Shown here in pieces: positions 17,623-26,579 of a stretch of 64,000 bases of DNA. A program made the position numbers and the translations under genes. The notes under the pieces were generated by a model, which had not been told where the DNA came from, made no database searches, and saw only the letters and a list, made by a program, of their open reading frames with translations. Origin of the DNA: Opacimonas immobilis (GTDB lineage Bacteria; Pseudomonadota; Gammaproteobacteria; Enterobacterales; Alteromonadaceae); NCBI RefSeq assembly GCF_048282545.1, contig NZ_CP182485.1, forward strand, positions 1,302,001 to 1,366,000. The letters run 5' to 3'. The first letter of the stretch is position 1. Each line of letters begins with the position of its first letter.

Positions 17623-18750
17623 ATGACTGATACGGGTAAAACCAACTTATTGGATTTGAATCGCGCTGGGATGCGAGATTTTTTGTCAAGTATTGATGAA
17701 AAACCCTTCCGAGCTGATCAAATTATGCAGTGGATTTACCATCATGGTGTCAGTGATTTTGACGAGATGTCGAATATCAATAAGGTGCTAAAGGCTAAGC
17801 TCAAAGAGCATGCCGAAATCAAAGCTCCCGAAATTGCTTATCAGCAAAATGCGTCAGATGGGACGATCAAATTTGCGCTAACCTTAGAAGGTGGGCAAGA
17901 GGTTGAGTCGGTATGGATCCCTGAAACCGATCGTGCTACCTTGTGTGTCTCCTCTCAGGTTGGTTGTGCGTTAGAATGTACATTTTGTTCTACTGCGCAA
18001 CAGGGCTTTAATCGGAATTTACGAGTCAGTGAAATTATTGGACAAGTGTGGCGTGTGGCAACCACATTAGGTTTGTCTAAAGATACGAAACAGCGTCCAA
18101 TCACTAACGTAGTCATGATGGGGATGGGCGAGCCATTATTGAATGTCAAAAATGTGGTGCCAGCCATGGAGTTGATGATGGACGATTATGGTTTTGGTTT
18201 GTCTAAACGTCGCGTAACGCTTTCCACATCTGGTGTTGTCCCAGCGTTAGATAAATTAGCCGATCAAATCGATGTCGCTCTGGCCATTTCCTTACATGCA
18301 CCGGATGATGAATTGCGCAATGAGATTGTTCCAATAAATAAAAAATACAATATAGAGACGTTTTTACGCTCGGTTCGTGGCTATTTGCAAAAATCCAAGG
18401 CCAACCAAGGTAAAGTGACGATTGAGTATGTCATGCTGTCACATATTAATGATTCGACCGAACAAGCGCATGCATTGAGTAAAGTACTGAAAGGTACACC
18501 ATGCAAAATCAATTTGATTCCGTTTAATCCTTACCCCGGATCGCCATATACCTGTTCGAGTAATTCTCGAATTGACCGTTTCGCCAAGGTACTTATGGCG
18601 GATGGCTATACGGTCATGGTACGCAAGACCCGTGGAGATGACATAGATGCGGCTTGCGGACAACTCGTTGGTGATGTGGTCGACCGCACCAAACGCATGT
18701 TAAAAAAACAGATGAACGGTCCTGCTATTGACGTTAGAATAGCTAAATAA
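17623..18750 (+). CDS. rlmN: Dual-specificity rRNA/tRNA adenine C2-methyltransferase RlmN
   Basis: RlmN is a radical SAM enzyme that methylates C2 of A2503 in 23S rRNA and A37 of several tRNAs. It has the [4Fe-4S] motif Cys115-x3-Cys119-x2-Cys122 and the C-terminal catalytic Cys345 (DAACGQLVGDV). I chose the ATG at 17623 because GAGA lies 8 bases upstream, giving 375 residues; a GTG at 17596 is in frame but has no ribosome site. It is a client of the Fe-S machinery encoded upstream. Confidence 0.95.
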   Translation: MTDTGKTNLLDLNRAGMRDFLSSIDEKPFRADQIMQWIYHHGVSDFDEMSNINKVLKAKLKEHAEIKAPEIAYQQNASDGTIKFALTLEGGQEVESVWIPETDRATLCVSSQVGCALECTFCSTAQQGFNRNLRVSEIIGQVWRVATTLGLSKDTKQRPITNVVMMGMGEPLLNVKNVVPAMELMMDDYGFGLSKRRVTLSTSGVVPALDKLADQIDVALAISLHAPDDELRNEIVPINKKYNIETFLRSVRGYLQKSKANQGKVTIEYVMLSHINDSTEQAHALSKVLKGTPCKINLIPFNPYPGSPYTCSSNSRIDRFAKVLMADGYTVMVRKTRGDDIDAACGQLVGDVVDRTKRMLKKQMNGPAIDVRIAK

Positions 18751-18781
18751 TTAGATAGATTAAAACAACCGAGGAGTTTTC

Positions 18782-19753
18782 ATGCGACGTTTATTTGTAG
18801 CGTTAGTGTGCATTGCGCTGATGGCCTGCGGCAGTACCTTGGAAGAAGAAGCAAACACAGTTACCGACCCACTAGGCGCTGCCAAAACAAGATTATCATT
18901 GGGGTTGTCATATTTGCAGGCAGGGAATTATTCTCAAGCAAAGTTTAATTTAGACAGAGCGTTATCCTTTGCACCACGGTATGCAGATGCGCATTTTGGA
19001 ATGGCATATTATTACCAGCAAGTAGGTGAGACAACGCTTGCTCGCAATTCATACGATACTGCACTTGGTCTTGCACCTAACGATCCTGAAATCAGTAATT
19101 CCTACGGTGCATTTTTGTGTCTCCAAGGTGAATATGACGCTGCGGAACAACGCTTTCTTGCGGCTGTAAATGCTCGTGATTTTATTGCGGCGGCTGAGAC
19201 TTATGAAAATGCTGCAGTGTGCCAACAAAGCAAAGGCGATATTGAGAAGGCCATTTTTTATCTCAAAAAATCGCTTAACCATCAGCCTAGACGTGTTACC
19301 GTACTCGCCTTATTGGCCGAACTGCAAGTGAGTCAGAAGCAATATGACAATGCCAAAGACACACTTGAGCGCTGGGAAGCTGTGACGGGCATTACTGCAG
19401 ATTCAACGTATTTGCGCTATCAAATTGCTCAAGTACAAGCTGATAAATCCACTAAGAAACGTTATGCTCGTATCTTAGTGGATCGTTTTGCGCAGCATCC
19501 CAACGCTCAGAAAGTAAGCTTTGATGATGTGGTTTCTAAAGAGGTTCAACCATCTTCTATTATTGAACCAAGCACACAAAAAGAAAAAGTTGATGCAAGC
19601 ACTCTTATCGTACATGAATTAAAATCTGGTGAAACCCTTTATCGATTGTCATTAAAGTATAATGTGAGTGTTGCCCAATTGATAAAATGGAATAATCTTG
19701 AAAATGTTTCACGTTTATCAGTCGGTCAAAAAATTATTGTAAGTCAACCTTAA
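18782..19753 (+). CDS. pilW: Type IV pilus assembly lipoprotein PilW/PilF (TPR, LysM)
   Basis: The 323-residue protein opens with a lipoprotein signal (MRRLFVALVCIALMAC; lipid-bearing Cys at residue 16), followed by TPR repeats over about residues 35-230. In the PilW/PilF family this outer-membrane pilotin helps multimerise the PilQ secretin. It also has a C-terminal LysM-like module (about 280-322, SGETLYRLSLKYNVS), which is not in the short Pseudomonas PilF and suggests peptidoglycan binding. Position between rlmN and rodZ matches the pilF/pilW locus of many gammaproteobacteria. Confidence 0.88.
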   Translation: MRRLFVALVCIALMACGSTLEEEANTVTDPLGAAKTRLSLGLSYLQAGNYSQAKFNLDRALSFAPRYADAHFGMAYYYQQVGETTLARNSYDTALGLAPNDPEISNSYGAFLCLQGEYDAAEQRFLAAVNARDFIAAAETYENAAVCQQSKGDIEKAIFYLKKSLNHQPRRVTVLALLAELQVSQKQYDNAKDTLERWEAVTGITADSTYLRYQIAQVQADKSTKKRYARILVDRFAQHPNAQKVSFDDVVSKEVQPSSIIEPSTQKEKVDASTLIVHELKSGETLYRLSLKYNVSVAQLIKWNNLENVSRLSVGQKIIVSQP

Positions 19754-19770
19754 CCAAGGATTTATCAGGA

Positions 19771-20775
19771 ATGACAGAGCAAACTGAGCACGGCCAGGTA
19801 TCGACGTCTGTCGGTCAGCAACTACATAAAGTGCGGCAACAGAAACAGTTGTCAGTTCCAAATATCGCGCAACAACTTTGTTTAAAAGAGCAAATTATTT
19901 ATGCGCTGGAAAATGACGAAACGTTGTCGAATGTGGCCCCTACCTTTGTCAAGGGATACATCCGCGCATATGCCAAAATTCTTGGTTTAGACGGAGAATC
20001 ACTCGTCGAGCAATACAATGCTGCTCATTCAGAAGACAGTCAGTACAATGCGCCAATGATTTCATTTTCGCGCAAAGTGGCTCGCGAAAGTATTGATTCC
20101 CGCTGGATGTTGGTAACTTATGGTGTCGTCGCCATATTGATTTTGATGATCATTATTTGGTGGTATCAACAAACCCAAACCAACTCTCTTGTGGTAACGC
20201 CTGCTAATCCAATAGTGCAAGAGCCCTCAGCGGTTATAGAGCCCTCAGCGTCTACAGAGCCCTCAGCGTCTACAGAGCCCTCAGCAGATTTGAAACCGTT
20301 AAGTGAACCAGAGTCTACAGAAAATCCAGTTTCTGTTACTGCGGAAACGGTTTCTGAGTTAGAGCCATCAGCATTAGTGACTGTCCCTCTCCTAAATACT
20401 GAACAAGAGCAAAGTGCCCCAGATATTTCTCAAGTAATTACTGCATTAGAAAACGCCGATCCAGATGTGGATAGACCATTGCTTGCCAACGTGAATTTTG
20501 AAACTGAGTTAAGTGAAGAAACCTCCTCGATTGAATTAGTTTTTACCTTTGCTGAAGACTGTTGGATTAAGGTGACTGATGCAACAGGAAACGATATTGC
20601 ATATGGTGTGAAGGACGCTGGGCGAGTCATGCCCGTTTCAGGTATGCCACCATTTTCTGTAGTACTTGGAGCTCCTGCAGGCGTTTCGATTAGTTATGCT
20701 GGAACTCCAGTGGATTTGTCTGGTTTTCCTTATAATCGAACTGCACGATTTAATTTGCCATTGGAGGCGCAATAG
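19771..20775 (+). CDS. rodZ: Cytoskeleton protein RodZ
   Basis: RodZ links the MreB cytoskeleton to the inner membrane for rod-shape control. The 334-residue protein has an N-terminal helix-turn-helix domain (about 12-78, VGQQLHKVRQQKQLSVPNIA), a single TM at about 112-131, a Pro/Ser/Glu-rich linker with tandem EPSAST repeats and a periplasmic beta domain (about 240-334, DUF4115). It lies 17 bases after pilW and 2 bases before ispG. Confidence 0.93.
   Translation: MTEQTEHGQVSTSVGQQLHKVRQQKQLSVPNIAQQLCLKEQIIYALENDETLSNVAPTFVKGYIRAYAKILGLDGESLVEQYNAAHSEDSQYNAPMISFSRKVARESIDSRWMLVTYGVVAILILMIIIWWYQQTQTNSLVVTPANPIVQEPSAVIEPSASTEPSASTEPSADLKPLSEPESTENPVSVTAETVSELEPSALVTVPLLNTEQEQSAPDISQVITALENADPDVDRPLLANVNFETELSEETSSIELVFTFAEDCWIKVTDATGNDIAYGVKDAGRVMPVSGMPPFSVVLGAPAGVSISYAGTPVDLSGFPYNRTARFNLPLEAQ
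20221..20287 (+). repeat. 18-bp minisatellite inside rodZ
   Basis: Three units of 18 bases plus a partial fourth: starts at 20221, 20239, 20257 and 20275. Units 2 and 3 are identical (GAGCCCTCAGCGTCTACA). They encode EPSAVI-EPSAST-EPSAST-EPSA in the periplasmic linker; the period keeps the frame, so copy number can vary harmlessly. Confidence 0.9.
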
Positions 20776-20777
20776 TT

Positions 20778-21893
20778 ATGTTTACCGAATCCCCGATTAA
20801 ACGTCGTCAATCTACTCGAATTAATGTGGGCTCTGTGCCGATTGGTGATGGAGCGCCGATTGCAGTACAATCAATGACGAACACACCTACTACTGATGTG
20901 GCCGCTACCGTTGCACAAATTAATCGAATTGTGGCGGTAGGCGGTGAAATTGTGAGAGTTTCGGTTCCAACTATGGAAGCGGCAGAAGCGTTTAAACAAA
21001 TTCGTCAACAAGTCTCAGTGCCATTGGTTGCAGATATTCATTTTGATTACAGAATTGCCTTAAAAGTAGCCGAATATGGTGTGGATTGCTTGCGGATTAA
21101 CCCGGGTAATATTGGCAATATGGAGCGAGTGCAATCGGTGGTTGATTGTGCCAAAGATAAGGGTATTCCGATTCGAATTGGTGTAAATGGAGGTTCATTA
21201 GAGCGCGATTTACAAGAAAAATATGGAGAGCCAACGCCAGAAGCGTTAGTTGAATCTGCGATGCGTCATGTTGATATATTGGATAAGCTCAATTTTGATC
21301 AGTTCAAAGTATCGGTAAAGGCATCTGATGTATTTTTAGCAGTTGGTGCATACCGCTTGCTTGCTCAGCAAATTGACCAACCTCTACATCTAGGGATCAC
21401 TGAAGCGGGTGGACAACGTGCTGGCGCGGTAAAAAGTGCTGTTGGCCTAGGTATGTTACTTGCTGAAGGTATTGGCGATACGTTGCGTGTGTCATTAGCC
21501 GCCGATCCGGTAGAGGAAATCAAAGTCGGTTTTGATATTCTCAAATCATTGCGTATTCGTTCACGTGGTATCAACTTCATTGCTTGCCCAAGTTGTTCTC
21601 GTCAGGAGTTCGATGTTATTAATACGGTCAATGCACTGGAGCAACGAGTCGAAGATATTTTGACCCCAATGGACGTTTCTATAATTGGATGTGTGGTTAA
21701 CGGTCCTGGTGAAGCTGAAATCTCAGATTTAGGTTTGACTGGGGCACGAAATATGAGTGGCTTTTATGAAGATGGTAAGCGTCAACGAGAACGCATTGCA
21801 AATTCTGAATTGGTTGACGTATTGGAGCAAAAAATTCGCGCAAAAGCAGCGCAACTTGATCCCTCTAAGCGCATTGATGTCACTGAAGTGTAG
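20778..21893 (+). CDS. ispG: 4-hydroxy-3-methylbut-2-enyl diphosphate synthase (flavodoxin/ferredoxin-dependent)
   Basis: IspG reduces MEcPP to HMBPP in the non-mevalonate isoprenoid pathway with a [4Fe-4S] cluster. The 371-residue protein has the TIM-barrel N-terminal domain (PIAVQSMTNTPTTD, DIHFDYRIAL) and the cluster region with CPSCSRQEFD (about 269-278) and CVVNGPGEAE (about 305-314). The ATG is 2 bases after the rodZ stop. ispH, the next enzyme of the pathway, is at the right end of the window. Confidence 0.97.
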   Translation: MFTESPIKRRQSTRINVGSVPIGDGAPIAVQSMTNTPTTDVAATVAQINRIVAVGGEIVRVSVPTMEAAEAFKQIRQQVSVPLVADIHFDYRIALKVAEYGVDCLRINPGNIGNMERVQSVVDCAKDKGIPIRIGVNGGSLERDLQEKYGEPTPEALVESAMRHVDILDKLNFDQFKVSVKASDVFLAVGAYRLLAQQIDQPLHLGITEAGGQRAGAVKSAVGLGMLLAEGIGDTLRVSLAADPVEEIKVGFDILKSLRIRSRGINFIACPSCSRQEFDVINTVNALEQRVEDILTPMDVSIIGCVVNGPGEAEISDLGLTGARNMSGFYEDGKRQRERIANSELVDVLEQKIRAKAAQLDPSKRIDVTEV

Positions 21894-21934
21894 CAAGTTG
21901 TTAATTTACACACTTAACACTATACCTGATTACG

Positions 21935-21965
21935 TAAAGCCCATATAATATGGGCTTTATTTTTT
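21935..21965 (+). terminator. Terminator between ispG and hisS
   Basis: Stem AAAGCCCATA/TATGGGCTTT (21936-21945 and 21949-21958) with a 3-base loop and a T-rich tail. It separates the ispG transcript from hisS. Confidence 0.88.
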
Positions 21966-21987
21966 GTTATACCATGTGAGATACGCA

Positions 21988-23265
21988 GTGGCCAAAACGT
22001 TACAAGCCATCCGTGGGATGAATGATTGCTTGCCTAATGAAACAGGTATTTGGCAATACGTCGAATCGATTTTACGCGATACAGTCGCCGCCTATGGCTA
22101 CCAAGAGATCCGTATGCCGATTGTCGAAAGTACCGAATTGTTTAAACGCTCCATAGGTGAAGTGACCGATATTGTCGAAAAAGAAATGTATACCTTTGAC
22201 GATCGCAACGGTGATTCATTGACGCTGAGACCAGAAGGTACAGCCAGTGCAGTGCGTGCAGGGAACCAGCATGGGTTAATTTATAACCAACAACAGCGAC
22301 TTTGGTATCTAGGTCCTATGTTTCGGCATGAGCGCCCACAAAAGGGACGTTATCGTCAGTTTCATCAATTTGGTGTAGAAACTTATGGTCTCGCCGGTCC
22401 CGATATTGACGCCGAAATCATCGCCATGAGCGCACGCTTGTGGAATCAGTTTGGTATTTCTGACAAGGTACACTTACAGCTTAATTCACTGGGCTCAAAT
22501 GCTGCACGCGAGGCTTATAAAGCTATTTTGGTTGAGTATTTACAGGCAAACTTTGACGCTTTGGATGAAGATTCACAACGTCGTTTAGAGTCTAATCCAT
22601 TACGAGTATTGGATAGCAAAAATACCCAAGTTCAAGCCGTCGTTGCCAATGCACCTAAGCTATCAGAGCACCTTGATGAGGAATCAAAGCTGCATTTTGC
22701 TCAGTTATGTGAACGTTTGACAGATTTGGGTATCTCATACACCGTTAATGACAAACTCGTTCGCGGCTTGGATTATTACAATGCTACGGTATTTGAATGG
22801 GTGACTGATGCCCTGGGGGCACAGGGGACAGTGTGTGCTGGTGGCCGTTATGACGGTTTAGTTGAGCAACTTGGCGGCAAGCCCGCCCCAGCAGTTGGCT
22901 TTGCGATGGGAATGGAACGTATTGTTTTACTCCTGACAGAACTGGGTTTGACTGACTCCGTTGCTCCACCAGTCGATGTGTATGTCACTGCATTAGGCGA
23001 TGAGGCGAATGCCTATGCCATGAAGGTCAGTGAGATATGTCGTGATTTGACCACTTTGCGAGTCATGCAACATTGTGGTGGTGGCAATATGAAAAAACAA
23101 CTCAAACGCTCGGATGCTTCAGGCGCTGCGGTAACATTACTACTCGGCGTGGATGAAGCGACTGAGCAAAAGGTAACAATCAAATATATGCGTGGTGACG
23201 AACCACAGACAACAGTGGCTTTAAATGATTTGGCCGACGTTTTAACACAATATTTTAGTAACTAA
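21988..23265 (+). CDS. hisS: Histidyl-tRNA synthetase
   Basis: Class II synthetase that charges tRNA-His, whose gene is also in this window. Visible are motif 2 in FRHERPQKGRYRQFHQFG, the histidine-specific LVRGLDYYNATVFEW and GTVCAGGRYDGL, and the C-terminal anticodon-binding domain. I start at GTG 21988 (MAKTLQAIRGMNDCLP), which aligns with E. coli HisS and has GAG 7 bases upstream; an in-frame TTG at 21964 overlaps the terminator tail. Length is 425 residues. Confidence 0.96.
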   Translation: MAKTLQAIRGMNDCLPNETGIWQYVESILRDTVAAYGYQEIRMPIVESTELFKRSIGEVTDIVEKEMYTFDDRNGDSLTLRPEGTASAVRAGNQHGLIYNQQQRLWYLGPMFRHERPQKGRYRQFHQFGVETYGLAGPDIDAEIIAMSARLWNQFGISDKVHLQLNSLGSNAAREAYKAILVEYLQANFDALDEDSQRRLESNPLRVLDSKNTQVQAVVANAPKLSEHLDEESKLHFAQLCERLTDLGISYTVNDKLVRGLDYYNATVFEWVTDALGAQGTVCAGGRYDGLVEQLGGKPAPAVGFAMGMERIVLLLTELGLTDSVAPPVDVYVTALGDEANAYAMKVSEICRDLTTLRVMQHCGGGNMKKQLKRSDASGAAVTLLLGVDEATEQKVTIKYMRGDEPQTTVALNDLADVLTQYFSN

Positions 23266-23282
23266 AAAAGGTTATTTTTACT

Positions 23283-23909
23283 ATGGAACAATTCGCAACA
23301 GAAGAACAACAAGTCGAGGCGATTAAACGTTTTTGGAAAGAAAACGGCACTGCTATCATTTTAGGTGCCGTTCTTGGATTGGGCGGTCTATGGGGCTGGC
23401 GTTACTATGATGAGTCACAAATCACTGCCAAAGAAACTGCTTCTGCTGCTTACAACGATATGATTCAAACTCTCGCAAGTGAAGATCTTGTAGCGGCGAC
23501 ACAAGATTTCGTAGCAAATAATGGCGACACAGCATATGCTGCATTAGCTGGGTTCATCGGTGCACAAGCAGCAGTCCAAGCTGATGATTATGCAAAAGCT
23601 GCTGAGTTGCTACAGCAAGTCGTTGCTTCTACAACCGATGCAACCTTACAAAATGTCGCGCGCGTACGCTTAGCTCGAACTCAGTTTCAGCTCACTCAAT
23701 ACGGTGAAGCTATTGCGACTCTCAATGCCATAACGGGTACTGCATTTACCGCTCAGCAAGAAGCAATTCGTGGTGATGTCCTGGTTGCACAGGGTGATTT
23801 ATCAGCAGCTCGAGAAGCTTTTGTTCGCTCGCTTGCGGCGCAAAATGACCCATCTGTTCAAATGCGCTTGGACGATTTGGCAAACCAAATGGCGAGTAAT
23901 GCTTCATGA
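23283..23909 (+). CDS. yfgM: YfgM, periplasmic TPR chaperone-like protein
   Basis: The 208-residue protein has a short cytoplasmic start (MEQFATEEQQVEAIKRFWKE), one TM at about 23-42 and a periplasmic TPR-like helical domain. In E. coli YfgM associates with PpiD at the Sec translocon and helps nascent periplasmic proteins; ppiD is also in this window. Its stop overlaps the bamB start (ATGA at 23906), showing coupling. Confidence 0.92.
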   Translation: MEQFATEEQQVEAIKRFWKENGTAIILGAVLGLGGLWGWRYYDESQITAKETASAAYNDMIQTLASEDLVAATQDFVANNGDTAYAALAGFIGAQAAVQADDYAKAAELLQQVVASTTDATLQNVARVRLARTQFQLTQYGEAIATLNAITGTAFTAQQEAIRGDVLVAQGDLSAAREAFVRSLAAQNDPSVQMRLDDLANQMASNAS

Positions 23910-25120
23910 GTGGCAACAAATTACGCCTAGCGACCACGTTAGTTGGTTTGCTCTTGCTCGGTGGTTGCAGTGTTTTACAACCGGTCACCGATTTATTTAA
24001 GAGTGATGAAGAACTAGAGGTGCTTACTCTAGCACCTCTAGAACCAGCTTTTGACGTTAGAACTGTGTGGCAACGTGATATTGGTAAGGGTACGGAAGGT
24101 TTCTTTTCTCGTTTAACGCCTGTTGTAGTGAATAATACGATTTTTGTCGCCGACCGCAATGGTACCGTCATCTCTCTGGACGCAGCAGGAAAGACCATCT
24201 GGCGAACGAATATTGGCTCTGCCAGTGGCTGGTTTTCCAGTGGCGAGTCAGCTAAGGTGGCTGGTGGTTTAGCTGCATTTGACGGCAATATTTGGCTCGG
24301 TACCGAAGATGGCCGAGTGTTAGCGCTGAGCCAAGAGACCGGTGACATCACGTTTGATGAGACAGTGGTGGGCGAGATTTTAGCAAAACCGACGTTTGGC
24401 GATGGCTTGGTATACGTCAACACTACCGCCGGTCGTCTATTCGCATTGGATCTAGAAACTGGCGAAGAGAAATGGATGCACGAATCGGAAGTGCCTCCAT
24501 TATCGTTGCGAGGGATCTCTCAACCTACTGCTGCTAACGGCGGTGTTTTTGTTGGCACGGCAGCTGGCAAATTACAGGTCAGTGTATCTGATTCTGGTTT
24601 GGTTGCTTGGGAGGCAACGGTAACGACTCCAGCCGGTGCTACCGAACTTGAGCGTATTATAGACGTAGATACGACTCCAGTAATTGCTGGGGGGAACGTT
24701 TATATCGTGTCATACAACGGCTCTTTAGTCTCGGTTGAGTTACGTACGGGTCGAGTAGTATGGCAACGTGAATACGCCAGTTATCAAAATCTGGTTGTAT
24801 CGGGTAACTCAATTTACGTTACCGATGTAACAGGCAGTGTGTTCGCAATCGACCGTCGTAACGGCGTTGAGCTGTGGTCACAAAATGCCCTTAAAGGTCG
24901 CAAACTAACTGCACCAGCGGTTCTAAATAATTCGTTGGTCGTTTCGGATGGGTTTGGCACGGTGCATTTTTTGAATACGAGTGAAGGCACTTACCAATCT
25001 CGAATTGTATTGGATAATGCTGAAGGCAAAGGCTTCTATAGTGCCCCGGTTGTCATGGATGATAAAGTTATTGTGATCAACCAAGACGGTGAGCTGACTC
25101 TGCTTGCACCTCAGTTTTAA
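23906..25120 (+). CDS. bamB: Outer membrane protein assembly factor BamB
   Basis: BamB is the beta-propeller lipoprotein of the BAM complex that inserts outer membrane proteins. The 404-residue protein has a signal ending LLLLGGC (lipid Cys21) and PQQ-like propeller repeats such as GRVLALSQETGDITF, GRLFALDLETGEEKW and GSVFAIDRRNGVELW. It overlaps yfgM by 4 bases and is followed by der after 12 bases, as in E. coli. Confidence 0.96.
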   Translation: MSGNKLRLATTLVGLLLLGGCSVLQPVTDLFKSDEELEVLTLAPLEPAFDVRTVWQRDIGKGTEGFFSRLTPVVVNNTIFVADRNGTVISLDAAGKTIWRTNIGSASGWFSSGESAKVAGGLAAFDGNIWLGTEDGRVLALSQETGDITFDETVVGEILAKPTFGDGLVYVNTTAGRLFALDLETGEEKWMHESEVPPLSLRGISQPTAANGGVFVGTAAGKLQVSVSDSGLVAWEATVTTPAGATELERIIDVDTTPVIAGGNVYIVSYNGSLVSVELRTGRVVWQREYASYQNLVVSGNSIYVTDVTGSVFAIDRRNGVELWSQNALKGRKLTAPAVLNNSLVVSDGFGTVHFLNTSEGTYQSRIVLDNAEGKGFYSAPVVMDDKVIVINQDGELTLLAPQF

Positions 25121-25132
25121 TTAGGAAAGGTT

Positions 25133-26575
25133 ATGTTACCTGTTATCGCGCTGGTAGGGCGCCCCAATGTTGGGAAATCTACGTTATTCAATCGCTTAAC
25201 CAATACTCGCGATGCTTTGGTAGCTGACTTTCCCGGATTGACTCGTGACCGCAAGTACGGTCAAGCCAAGTTTGAAGGACGACAGTTCATTGTCATTGAT
25301 ACTGGCGGGATTACAGGCGATGAAGAGGGTATTGATGCGGCGATGGCTGAGCAATCCTTGTTGGCGATTGATGAAGCGGATGTCGTATTCTTTTTGGTTG
25401 ATGCTCGAGCAGGTCTAACCGCAGCGGATCAACTGATTGCTGATCATTTGCGTCGCCAGGATAAAACGGTACAAGTTGTTGCCAATAAGGTCGACGGTAT
25501 TGACGGTGACAGCGAATCTGCAGAGTTTTATGCAATGGGACTTGGCACTGTTGCGCAGATTGCCGCGGCACATGGTCGAGGTGTTTCGCGCTTGTTGGAT
25601 AATGCGTTACTGCCATTGGATGAAGCTTTTCCTGATATGTTAATTCAGGAAGAGAACATTGATGCGGACGAAGATGCCGAAGCGCAACTACAACGCCTAC
25701 AAAATTTGCCGATTAAACTTGCGATTGTTGGTAAACCCAATGTTGGCAAATCAACTTTGACGAACCGCATCCTCGGAGAAGAACGCGTCGTGGTCTATGA
25801 TCTCCCGGGAACAACCCGAGACAGTATTTTTATTCCGATGGAGAGGGATGATCGTGAATACGTCTTGATTGATACTGCCGGTGTGCGCAAACGCAAAAAA
25901 GTCAATGACGCGGTTGAAAAATTTTCTATTGTTAAAACGCTCCAAGCTATTGAAGAGGCGAATGTTGTTTTACTTGTGATTGATGCCAGAGAAGGTATTA
26001 CTGATCAGGATTTGAGCTTGCTTGGTTTTGTCTTGAACTCAGGTCGTTCACTCGTATTAGCAGTGAACAAATGGGATGGGCTCGATACCGATATCAAAGA
26101 CGAAATCAAACGCGAATTAGACCGTCGTTTAGGTTTTGTGGATTTTGCTCGATGTCACTTTATCTCGGCGCTACATGGTACTGGTGTAGGGCATTTGTTC
26201 GAATCCGTACAAGAAGCTTACGCATCGGCAACTAAGCGAATAAATACGGCGATGTTGACCCAAATTATGGAAATGGCCCAAGATGACCATCAGCCACCAC
26301 TGGTTCGCGGTCGACGTGTCAAAATGAAATACGCCCATGCGGGTGGTTATAACCCTCCAGTCGTTGTGATCCATGGTAACCAAGTGCAGGATTTACCGGA
26401 TTCATACAAACGCTATTTAATGAACTATTATCGCAAGTCCTTACAAATTATGGGCACGCCAATCAAAGTTGAATTCCGAGAAGGCGCAAATCCATTTGAA
26501 GGCAAGAAAAACGTGCTGACTCAATCACAGATGCGTAAACGCAAGCGCATGATGGCCTATCACAAGAAAAAATAA
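25133..26575 (+). CDS. der: Ribosome biogenesis GTPase Der (EngA)
   Basis: Der is an essential GTPase with two tandem G domains, needed for 50S subunit maturation. The 480-residue protein has P-loops GRPNVGKS (residues 8-15) and GKPNVGKS (about 201-208), DTGG and DTAG switch motifs, and a KH-like C-terminal domain (VVIHGNQVQDLP) ending in a basic tail (RKRKRMMAYHKKK). It ends 4 bases from the stop of convergent xseA; no terminator hairpin is visible between them. Confidence 0.97.
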   Translation: MLPVIALVGRPNVGKSTLFNRLTNTRDALVADFPGLTRDRKYGQAKFEGRQFIVIDTGGITGDEEGIDAAMAEQSLLAIDEADVVFFLVDARAGLTAADQLIADHLRRQDKTVQVVANKVDGIDGDSESAEFYAMGLGTVAQIAAAHGRGVSRLLDNALLPLDEAFPDMLIQEENIDADEDAEAQLQRLQNLPIKLAIVGKPNVGKSTLTNRILGEERVVVYDLPGTTRDSIFIPMERDDREYVLIDTAGVRKRKKVNDAVEKFSIVKTLQAIEEANVVLLVIDAREGITDQDLSLLGFVLNSGRSLVLAVNKWDGLDTDIKDEIKRELDRRLGFVDFARCHFISALHGTGVGHLFESVQEAYASATKRINTAMLTQIMEMAQDDHQPPLVRGRRVKMKYAHAGGYNPPVVVIHGNQVQDLPDSYKRYLMNYYRKSLQIMGTPIKVEFREGANPFEGKKNVLTQSQMRKRKRMMAYHKKK

Positions 26576-26579
26576 CCGC

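Noticed and set aside
20221..20287. CRISPR-like short repeats
   Set aside because: The repeats are contiguous 18-bp units in frame inside rodZ, with no spacers.
23746..24423. 225-residue open frame on the minus strand
   Set aside because: Lies inside yfgM and bamB on the opposite strand, Ser/Pro-rich with no family resemblance; bamB is certain, so this is a shadow frame.
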